A stretch of 13,104 nucleotides of DNA from Haplosporangium gracile (Eukaryota; Mortierellomycota; Mortierellomycetes; Mortierellales; Mortierellaceae): NCBI GenBank assembly GCA_015499985.1, contig JAAAUF010001058.1:1-13104 (forward strand), in the 5' to 3' direction. Shown here piece by piece: positions 1 to 9,900 of the stretch (position 1 is the first letter of the stretch; each line of letters starts with the position of its first letter). Below the pieces are notes generated by a model, which was given only the letters and a program-made list of their open reading frames with translations, searched no databases and was not told where the DNA came from. The position numbers and the translations under genes were made by a program.

Positions 1-119
1 GACAAAAGTATGTGAGCAATGCCAGCAAGCATACCATATCCCAGAACTGGTTGATTCGTGTTTGGTGGCGGATATTCACCCTTAAGCAAAAAAGAATACT
101 TTGATTTTGATTGGACCAT
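1..119 (-). CDS. possible 5' end of a divergent gene (weak)
   Basis: On the minus strand an ATG at 119-117 opens a frame of about 39 codons that runs off the left edge without a stop. Its first residues read MVQSKSKYSFLLKGEYPPPN, followed by a more hydrophobic stretch containing LGYGMLAGIAHILL. I do not recognise the protein. At least one other minus-strand frame is also open across the same bases, so an open frame of this length is not strong evidence. No splice site, start context or family match settles it. If real, it would be a gene transcribed leftwards, sharing the region up to 974 with the kinase gene as a bidirectional promoter. Confidence 0.15.
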   Translation of the reverse strand, partial: MVQSKSKYSFLLKGEYPPPNTNQPVLGYGMLAGIAHILL

Positions 120-410
120 TGGAGGTGCATTTTTCATGCAAGCAAGGGCCTTTTTTAGGTCTTTGTCAGTGTGTTGGTGTAAGTGCGGCTGGATGGACAG
201 AGACGAGACACTCAAGACTCTCTTTGTCTGCAAGGGAGAGGAAAAGAAAAAGAATCGAGCTAGACAGGGCAAGGCGTGCCATTGGATCGCAGGGGCAGTG
301 GACCAGGAGACCAAAAAGAAATTATGAACGAAGGTGAAGGGGTGGGGGCGAGGCAAGGATGACGAATAACAGAAAGGAAAGGAGACAGAAAAAGAGGGTA
401 AAAGAAAGGC

Positions 411-441
411 AAGGGAGAGAGAAAGAGAGAGAGAGAGAGAG
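411..441 (+). repeat. purine-only GA run
   Basis: An uninterrupted run of 31 purines, ending in nine AG dinucleotides (424-441). It is a simple-sequence microsatellite in the upstream region of the kinase gene. Confidence 0.9.
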
Positions 442-805
442 CAAGTAAGTAAGGAAGAGACATAGATGGACCGATAGATTGCGAGGGCAGTTGGGGCATG
501 GAGGAGTTCTGTTTGTCTATCTATTTGCCTGGATCCTGTGCGACAACCAAAGTATTTTTTCTTTGGCGAACCAAGTGCTCTCTCACTTCTTGGATTGAGT
601 TCATTTTTCTTCTTTTTCTTGTTACTCTCTCACTTGTCAATTCTTTCCTCTTTTCCTTTCCTCACTCATCTAGTCTCTTTTGCCCCCTTTCTTATCCACT
701 CCGTATCCATGCTGTAGACACCTTTTATCCTCCTTCCTATTCTCGCTTACTCCTTCCCTCCTCTTTTCTCACTCACTCACTCACTCTTTCCATTCCACTC
801 ACTCC

Positions 806-880
806 TTCCGATCCACTTACCCTCTCTCCACTCACCCTCTCTCCACTCACCCTCTCTCCACTCACCCTCTCCACTCCACT
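806..880 (+). repeat. 15-bp CT-rich tandem repeat in the 5' leader
   Basis: Three perfect copies of CCTCTCTCCACTCAC lie at 821-835, 836-850 and 851-865. A degenerate copy precedes them and a partial CCTCTCCACTCC copy follows. The array lies about 100 bases before the start codon, inside the pyrimidine-rich tract. Confidence 0.9.
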
Positions 881-974
881 CACTCCTCCACTCTTACATT
901 AATCCCTCCCGCCTCTCCTCCTCGTCGCATACACGCACACAGATAACACCAACATCAATACGCATCTCCCGACT

Positions 975-3900
975 ATGCTGTTCCCGGACAAACTAAAGAC
1001 GAAGCGATCGTCTCCCCTCAATCCAAACTCATCAAACTCCATCTCGTCCTCCTCCCCTTCCGACTTCCCTGCCCTCTCATCCACCTCAACCCCAGCCTCA
1101 CCCTCACCACTCCAGCGAGAACTCGAACCCGCAGGTATACATACACATATATTTGGTGACACCCAATCGCTGTAACAGTAATCACCATAACGAGAAAAAC
1201 AGAGAAAAGAGGCTAATCAACAATACTTCCTCTTTTTTCGCACTTTGCAAACAACTAGGCCCCCAGGATAGTCCTTCATTGACACTGTCTCCTGCCACCC
1301 CGTCAGTAGAAGCCCCAGAAGTCCAACATGTCCAGCCTCAGCGCGCTATCAATACCAGCCACAGCACCTCTAGCATCATCGGCACACCACGACGGAGCAG
1401 CAGCAGTCTACACTCCAGCCACAGCGCCAGCAGTCTCTCCAATTCGAGCACCACCTTCCCCGATATCCATACCAGCAACAGCATAAACAACACCAATAGC
1501 AATAACGGCAACAGCAACAACGGCCCCTTTACGAGTGTGAGGCTGTCAGAACGAGGCAGGACAGGTGGCAGCGTAAATCATCCAACACGCGACAGGATCC
1601 TGATGCCCAACAGGTCCTCCATCACCATCGGCATCGCCAACAGTCAGGGGATTGGAAGCAGCAGTCGGAGCACAAGCAGCTCAAGCCTGTCGCGACTGCA
1701 TTCTCTCCACCAGACAGACTCTAATCAGACCAGCGGTAGAAGCACTACCACTCCCAACACCAGCAGAGACTCGTCCCCAAAGCCCGGCCACTTTCCCTCA
1801 CCACCGACTGCAGCAGCGACAGCCATCCCAGCGCGTCGCAAAAGTTCCTTCGATAACCTCGGCTCTGCCTCAGGAACGTCCTCTGCGACATCCTCGTTCG
1901 AGTCCGGCAGAATTCTGAGAAGACCTTCCGATCAGTTCAGCTCATCCTATCAATCCATGCGCCAACAGCACAGTCAGGCGCATCCCTCCTCGCATCTTCA
2001 CAACAGCAGCATGAGCACGTCAACCGGATCGCTGTCGTCCAGCGGTGGTCTCGACTCCGGCAACGGCGGTGGCAATGGCAGCAGCAGTAACAGCACAAAG
2101 TTCAAGAGTATTCCTATTCCACAACCGCTTCTCACTCGTCGTTCTAGCCGTTCGTCACTCTCATCCAACGACTCGGACGATGTTCCCCACTCGCACCAAC
2201 ATCATTACAGGAGCACCAGCAGTACCTTGCCCATTCCAGAATCACCTCGCGCCACACATTTTCACCATCCCAGAGCAGGAAGCACCAGTCGGAGACCCTC
2301 CAATCTGGCCACGTCCATGTCCAATAGTCTGAGCGATTGGGATCAAGGTTCGTTCTCGACCAAACCGTCCCCTGGAGGAGCTGGAAGCAGCGCAGGTGGA
2401 TCCAATCTACCCAACAGCGGAGGTGGCAGTGGCGGCAAATATCTTATCCGCTCCAGGAGGACGTCGTGGATCGACGCGGGTGGTCATTCAGATTATGGGT
2501 CTACACCTTCGTCTCCAAAAGTCATTGGGAGAGTCGCTAGATCTCGGAGAGCTTCTATCACAGACGAATTGTCGTTGGATGACTGGTCACCCACCAGGAG
2601 CCAAGCCTCGCCATCGCTCAACACCTATTCAACTTCTATCCCTACAGGATCCTTTTCACAGTACATGGCTCAGGAACGGAGGTCGCGATCTGGATCACCC
2701 AACACAGGACAGAGTATCGCTTCTCTCATGGAGTTGGCCTCACTCAACAACCCCTTTGAGAATATGAGGAGTCCAGCATCAAGCGACACTGTTCGGGATC
2801 GGAATTCAGACAAGGATAGGGACACGCCTTCACCATCCATCTCGCGGAGTTCATCCTTATCTGGACGATACCTTGTAAAGTCCAGAAAGGCATCTTACAT
2901 CGACATGAACCTTGCTTCAGAATACGATCTGCAGTCGGGGCAACATCTTGGAGCCGCAGGGTACTCCATGTTAGCCGCAGGGTACTCCATGTTAGGCGCT
3001 GGAGTCAGGACGCCTCTTCTCGCACGCTCACCCAATATATCACCCAAGGGATCGCCTAAAGCATCGCCCAAAATCTCACCAATGGTCCGCTCCTCAGCCT
3101 CAAGTCCTTTGGCTGGACCTGCGCTCTCAGGAGTCATTATTCCCGGACGGCCTTCGCCAGTATTTGCATCTCCAGGAATCAAACTAGGCCATGGCCGGCA
3201 TGCATCGATCACGGATGTGGACGCACATGAGAGGCGACTTCGACGGCAGGCAGGTCATCGATTTCATTACGAGTCAGGATTTCAGCCAGCAGCGAATATT
3301 GACTCTTGCAAGGATAAGGATGGCGACGTAGATGACCTTTCTCTGGACACTCCCAAGTCTGTAGGATATGCAGGCAAGGGACTGAGGGGCTCGGGTTCTG
3401 CTTTAGGACCCTTTGCAGCGACTCAACTGGCAGCGAGTAAGAGCGGCGACAACAGTACCTCTGTACCGGAATTGCCCCATTCCAACTATCTCGACTCTGT
3501 GGACTTTGTCAACGCATGTAAGTTAATTTCGGTCTAGCCCTTGCATATGCAATTTAACAAAGGGGGGGGGGGGAAACGTCCAGGAGAAGGGGGTGGTATT
3601 CGTTTCCAGTTTAACTAACATGCCTATCATCATGTTCTCATTTTAGTTAAAATCCAAGGGACTGGCAAGATACCCGAACCCAACCAAGTCAAGCCCATCA
3701 GGAGACGTTCTGTGGACTCCATCGACCCATCGATGGTTCACGCAGAGATCATTGCACAGACAAGGCGAGCAAAGCTTGAGAAATGGAGACCGGATTTAGA
3801 TCAACCGATTATCGAGGTCACCGTCGAAGCAGCGTCACCAATATGGGAGGTGGATGAGTTGTCAACCCCCAAGGCACCAGCAAAGGTTGTCTGGGTCGAC

Positions 3901-6900
3901 TGGCTGGAGGAGTATCAAGCTCAGAAGAAGGCACGACTGTTGCAGAAGAAGGACCAATCACTCTCGCCAGCCTTATCTCTTTCTGTCTCACCACCGTCCC
4001 GTGACCCGAATTTCCATGAAGAGCCCAAGACACCCGTTGTTTCGACCCCGTTGCCTGTCCCCCAGACAACCTCGGATTCTCTCTCACCTCCAGGACGTCG
4101 GCCAAAGAACCCTCAAGGTCTCCGCATCAACTCTAGATCGCCATCGGGAATGTCCATATCGAGTCAAAAGAGTCAGCAGTCGCTCAAAGGAGGCTTGGGT
4201 CCTAAGCTTGTTAGCTGGTGGAAGTCTGTTCGCAGAAAGTCCATGTCGCTTGTGCAACCGCGAAAAGCGTCTGTGGACTCGCCACCAGCTGTTCCTAGCG
4301 ATGAAGGTCGATTTAGGGATCAGGACCAGCAGTCTGAGATGGAGTCCGAGTACCCTCCGCAGCAGGTAAAACGGGACAGTTCGTCATCTTCGTCAGCTTC
4401 TCGACAGCCATATCCACAGCCGCAGCACCCGTTCCAGCTACACCAACAGGTTCCACCGCAGCAATCTCAGCCACCACCACGGCAGCCAGAGCCGAAGACG
4501 TTCGTGTCAAAATCACTCTTTGAAAAGCCAGATGCAAAGCCTGGCCCTCTTGTGTTGACGACAGCCCTCAATACGATTGAGTCTATCAGCCCCGCGTCCA
4601 AATCGAGCGGGACAAAGACATCACCTCGGGAAAAACCTGGGCTCTCTATCCAGGTCAATGTCTCACCAACGATTGTACGCAGAGGATCTGTCATGGTCAG
4701 GACATCATCTTTCTCCGCTGGAATCAACTCGGCCAATGCTCCCGAAGGAAGTCCCCAGCAAGGCGGTCCTGAGCGATCTACCAAGACTATCAAGAGCATG
4801 CTGGAGCAGTACAAGTCGGATTGCGATGAAGAGATGCGCAAGATCATTGACGGCCTCAACGAGTACGTGGAGAAGGGACTCAACTATGTAGAGGATATTG
4901 ACAGCATGCCCGACTTTTCAGCACAACAATTGGATCGGGCCGAAGTTGAGGAGATAGAAGGCTGGATCGAGAACAGTCAGATGGAGATGGAGGAGGAAGC
5001 TGCCATCCAGCAGCTCGGAGAAGATGCTGACTTCGACAGTGTCAATGAGCGTCACTTGCTTGAGGAGGACAGGACGCCGAGATCCGACTACCCTGGACCT
5101 CTTCAAGGCTTCAGCGAGGGTTACTTCCCTGAGGTATCTGATAACGAGTCACCTTTGGAGGAGCCTAGGATACGGCCATTGCGCGACTCGGGAGAATGGT
5201 CGCCTTCGCCGTCCTGGAATGGTGGAAGCATTCCTCTCCATCGCAAGATGACCAGAGAGAGTCAGCAACGCTCTCACTCTCGCATATCATCCCTCAGTCG
5301 TCGCAACGCCAGCTCAGCGTACTCCCCAGGAACTCCCGTCACGTCTTCGCCCAACGCCAACGTTACTCTTATCTCGGAAGATTCGTACCAGCCGACACCT
5401 TTCATTCTGACCTTACAAGAGCTTATTTCGGTGGCGCAACTCATGCTCGATACACCCTTGAAGACCATTCTGGACAACAAGGGCGCCTGTACCAACTTTG
5501 TGACGAAGCTGCAGGTTATTGGGAAAGCCTGGGACTACAACAGTAACTGGCCTTGCCGCGCCTGGTATGTGAAGGCTTTGCTGGCTGTTGCTGGATTGGC
5601 GCGTGTCGTGCAATGGTGGGAAGCGGAGCGCAGCCATTGGGCACAGAGCGCTAACATCCTAATCAAAACCAAGGAAACGTCCCGCCCTTCCAGTTTGTAT
5701 GTCGCGAAGCAAGATCCGTCAGCAACCTCACTTGGTCAGACAGTAGAGGACGGCGCCGCCAAGGAGATTGTTACCCGCACACAGATTCCAACGGGAGGGG
5801 ATCCTGTGGATCCTGCGAATACTCCTTTCCTGCAACACCCACAGACGACCGAAGCTACTGTACAGGTACCAGGAGCTGATGTGTCTATGGAGGAGAGCGA
5901 CCTGGAAGGTGCCGAGGGCGGCGAGTTGCTCGGACTTGTGACGATCGACACTTTGGCCGAGATTTTGGAGAAGGATTCTGACGCACAGACAAGGCTGACC
6001 AAGAACGATATTTTACAACTGAAGAGGGAAGCCGAGAAGGGTCAGAGCAAGAATATTGTCATGGAACTCAGTCTTGACATGAACGATGTGACAATTCTTT
6101 ATCTAAGCCCAAGTTGGTCTGAGCTTTTGGGGTAGGTGAACTATTTCTTGCCAAATTATTTCTGATGTTTATTAGGTAATGTGCGGTCGCAATAAGGTCC
6201 AGAATTTCCTCTTACCATTCCAACTTTTCGCCCCATTATGACGTAGGTTCGATTGGCAAGAGCTGACCGATATGCCTATTTCTACATTCCTGACGGAGGA
6301 AGAATGCAATGTTTTCCGGGACGCTACTCAACGACTCTTGGAAGACGACCAATCAACATTGGAGCTGACGTTCCATCTCCTCTCCGAATTCAGTCCCCCA
6401 TCATCCTTTGACGACGCGAGTTCCTCCCAGTCAGAGCATTTCACTTACCTTCATAGCCTTAACCAGCAGGGAGAGACAGGTCACTTCTTGAAGATGATTG
6501 GTCGCGGGATGCTCATCTACGAGCGAACAACAGGCGAGCCGATCAGGACGATGTGGGCCATTCAGCCCTATATCGGTGTAGACGACAACACGATCTCGTC
6601 CTCCGGCTCGGTCATGTCCGTGCTGTCAGAAAACTCGGAGGAGGAACTCGATGTGGAACAGGATCGCGACGAGGATGATGGTTCAGGTTCGCAGGATGGG
6701 GAGCTAGGTCAAGACGACGACGAAGATCAGGACCATGATGTCGACTACCAGAAGTCGTTGGCGGACAACGCATCTATCCAGTCTCAGCTGATACCTCTCC
6801 AGGAGGTCCGGTGCAACATCTGTGAGCGCATGAGCATTTCTCTATACTTTGAGAAGCACTCCAAGATCTGCTCCGAATGGCACAAGATTGAGATGGAGCT

Positions 6901-9900
6901 CCAGATTTGTAACGACCTTCTACGCGAGCTCATTTCACACATCAACACCATCAAAGACTCGCCGACTTTTCAGTCTGTGGAACCAGAAGATGAGGGGTCA
7001 GCCAAGATGAATATGAATGCCCTCATCAACTTGCAGGCCATCACTCGGACAGCATTGGCGATTTCAACACCTGGACGAGATGCCGAGCCCGACGACAAGT
7101 CACCCAAGGACTCACCTGGAAGTCTCAGTCTCCAATCACCAGCTTCGGAATCGCGCATCTCGGAGGTATTCCGGTGGGAGGCTCCGATGACGAGTGACAT
7201 CAGTATCATGGCTGTGAGTGATCGCGTCGATGTAGCCATTCACCACAAGACGACCCTTGTCTCGCACATGAGACAGATCGCTGAGGAGGATGAGAGAGAG
7301 CGTAGTCGTGGATATGGCCTGGAGGACGAATTTGCAGTTCAGTGCGCGATTGAAACTGTCCCTGTCCCCGAAGTGGTTGAGCATCAGCCCTCCCCCATCG
7401 AGGCACTCCCGACGCCAACCTCTGTGGATCTTTCCAGGACAGCCTCTGCCTCATCCGACCTTGGCACGGGAGCATCTGACTCTGCTGAATCATCCACGAC
7501 TGTCGTCAAGCTGAGCAAGGTTGAAAGGCCATCGGCAGCAGCAGCAGCTCAATCCAGTCAGCTGAGTCAATCCACCCAGAGCAGTCAGTCGTCAGCCAGT
7601 GTTAAGGAGATTCAAAAAAGCACTCGACCGGATCTCGTCAGCCAGAGCAGCCATAACAGCCATAACAGCCAGAGCAGTAAAACCAGCCAAGGCAGCGATA
7701 GCAGCAGGGCCAGACAGACATCACCCACGACCCGGAAACACCGTCCATCCTTTGTCGACATCCATCCTTCGTCAGCATTCTTGCCAGAGACCCATTTGTC
7801 TCCTCGTATGTCCAACCGGTTCCTGGCACCTCATTCTGTGGACGGTTCACCTACTGACACTGTCTCTCCTTCGGCCCTTTTGAGGTCGCCCTTGTCGCCA
7901 TCTTTCCCGCAGCCCACTCCTTTGACGCGACCCACCCCGCCCAGCATCAAGGATTTCGACTTCATCAAGCCAATCTCCAAAGGCGCTTTCGGATCGGTCT
8001 TCTTGGCCAAGAAGAGAGCAACTGGTGACTATTTTGCGATCAAGGTCCTTAAGAAGTCCGATATGGTGGCCAAGAACCAAGTGACGAATGTGAAAGCAGA
8101 GCGGATGATTCTCATGAACCAGACGGACTCGCCTTTTGTCGTCAGCCTCTATTTCTCGTTCCAGAGCAAGGAATATCTTTACCTGGTGATGGAGTACTTG
8201 AACGGAGGCGACTGCATGGCTCTCATCAAAGCCATTGTTCGTCTTCCTGAGGACTGGGCAAGAAACTATCTTGCCGAAGTTGTCCTTGGACTTGAGTATC
8301 TCCACAATGCGGGCGTTGTTCATCGGTAAGTCCTTTTGCTGATGCTGTGCTTCTTATGATGGTTACCATGCATTATAAAATATTAACCGTCATGACTTTT
8401 TCCAATTTGTCCTCGAACCTTTACCATTGCACGCTTGCACACTTGCACACTTGCACACTTGCAGTGACTTGAAGCCTGATAATCTGTTGATCGACCAGAA
8501 CGGACACCTCAAGCTCACGGACTTTGGCCTCTCACGAGTCGGATTCTTGGGCCGACAGGCGCAGACGGACAGAAGGGCCAAGATTCCTATGCCTTCACCC
8601 TACTCAGAGTCGAGACCAATGTCACCTTTCTTGTTTTCGCAAGCCGCAGACGCCAACACAGAATCTTCGTCGATTCCGATGATTCCTACTCCCAAGTTGG
8701 GCCCTACCCATCCCTCGTACTTTGCTTGGGGTGAACGAAGCCGTCGCTCGTCCAACGCTAGTTCTACATCGATCGACGGCCGCTCTCCTGCCCTCGGAAT
8801 GCCAAGTGTTGATATGCCCAGGTTACCTGCTGCAGCCATGTTGACTTCGTCATCGTCCAATGCACCGTTTCCATTGTCTGAGAGCAGCGTCAAGTCTTCA
8901 GGGTCATTCCTCACTGGCACCGCATTACATCCAGTTCACTCGATGTCACCCAAGGTCTTGCACAGCAACTCTCCGTTGATGCCCCCATCATTTTTACTTA
9001 ACGATTTGAGAGAGGAGGTCCCGGAGAAGTGTGTCGGAACCCCCGACTACCTCGCACCCGAGTGTGTGCTCGGCATGAGCCAAGATGCCATGGTTGACTG
9101 GGTAAGTGTTTTCGTAAATATATATCTTGCGGTATAGGTTGTTCTCGCATCTTGTCATCACGGCTTGCTAATTCCCCCCTTTTTTTTACTCGTTCATTAT
9201 AGTGGGCATTGGGCGTGATATGCTACGAGTTTTTGTACGGATGCCCACCGTTCCACGGCGATACGCCTGAGCAAGTGTTTGAGAACATTCTTTCCAGAGA
9301 CATTGACTGGATGGAGTCCGAACTGGAGCTTTCCCCTGAGGCACGCGACTTCATGGAAAGGCTGCTATGCACCGACCCCGAACAGCGTCTTGGATTCAAC
9401 GGAGCAGAAGAGGTCAAGAACCATCCATTCTTCAAGGATATCAACTGGGATACTCTGCTCTCGGAACGACCTGCCTTTGTCCCGGCACCTGCGGATATTG
9501 AAGATACTGAGTACTTTGATGTTCGTGGAGCCAAGATGGGCTCCTTCAAGGAGGATATTCCCGAGCTGAAGGACATGCAGGCAATGGCGAGTGCACTTTC
9601 GAAATGCGGCAGTCTTAATCTAGCAGGAAACCAACCTCCAACTCCTGGAAACTCTGAGGAGCCAGCCTCAACTGCAGCGACGGTACCTTTGACAGTTGAC
9701 ACGCACCCTCTGGACACGGCCGCGACACCACGGGCTCACAGTCCGAACCATACTTCCAGAGACGATCCGGCGATAAAGGCACTTGAATCGGCAAAGGACG
9801 AGACAGGAGCGGATTTTGGAACGTTTGCCTTTATCAACTTACCGGCGCTGGAGAAGGCCAACAACGATGTGATTCGGAAACTTCGATCGGACAATGCCTT

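Larger units (their letters stand above)
120..974 (+). promoter_or_regulatory. promoter and 5' leader region of the Rim15-like kinase gene
   Basis: This stretch holds no convincing gene; its open frames are low-complexity readings of purine or pyrimidine runs. From about 230 to 450 the + strand is purine-rich. From about 600 to 900 it is strongly pyrimidine-rich, with CACTCACTC-type motifs. The CT-rich part directly precedes the start codon at 975, as is common for fungal core promoters and leaders. An AGGGG core (338-342), resembling a yeast stress-response element, and inverted CCAAT boxes (ATTGG near 109, 117 and 280) are visible, but such short motifs are weak evidence. No clear TATA box is seen. 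A minimal ATG-CTG-TAG upstream frame sits at 709-717. The transcription start cannot be placed from sequence. Confidence 0.5.
7955..9530 (+). other. AGC/Greatwall-type kinase domain, split by a large activation-segment insert
   Basis: Residues about 2205-2650, across exons 4-6. The glycine loop is G2214-A-F-G2217-S-V. The ATP lysine is K2234 (FAIKVLKK), the C-helix glutamate is E2253, and the catalytic loop is HRDLKPDN with D2329 and N2334. DFG starts at D2347, and the T-loop end is CVGTPDYLAPE with T2520 and E2527. After that come DWWALGV and NHPFF, then an AGC-tail segment (EDTEYFD). All residues needed for catalysis are present. About 170 residues, mostly Ser/Pro-rich, separate DFG from GTPDY. 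This insert between DFG and APE is the hallmark of Greatwall/Rim15 kinases and separates them from ordinary AGC kinases. Confidence 0.95.

Noticed and set aside
260..499. 79-codon minus-strand open frame with a Leu/Ser/Pro-rich, membrane-like sequence
   Set aside because: It reads the complement of the GA-rich tract; the composition alone explains it.
806..880. CRISPR-like array
   Set aside because: The units are directly adjacent, with no unique spacers, and the genome is eukaryotic; this is a simple tandem repeat.
498..902. 134-codon + strand open frame before the kinase gene
   Set aside because: It is a low-complexity reading of the CT-rich tract (Ser/Leu/Pro/Thr repeats), with no splice link to the gene.
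1265..1266. Alternative acceptor CCCCAG for kinase intron 1
   Set aside because: Joining at 1267 breaks the reading frame; the acceptor at 1257-1258 keeps it.
4467..4883. 138-codon minus-strand open frame
   Set aside because: It lies opposite the continuous exon 3 frame and has no domain signal.
7847..8323. 158-codon minus-strand open frame opposite the kinase N-lobe
   Set aside because: It is an antisense shadow of exon 4. The + strand encodes unmistakable kinase motifs here, and the minus translation shows no recognisable domain.
9223..9717. 164-codon minus-strand open frame
   Set aside because: It is a shadow of exon 6, opposite the kinase C-lobe and its tail; there is no independent evidence.
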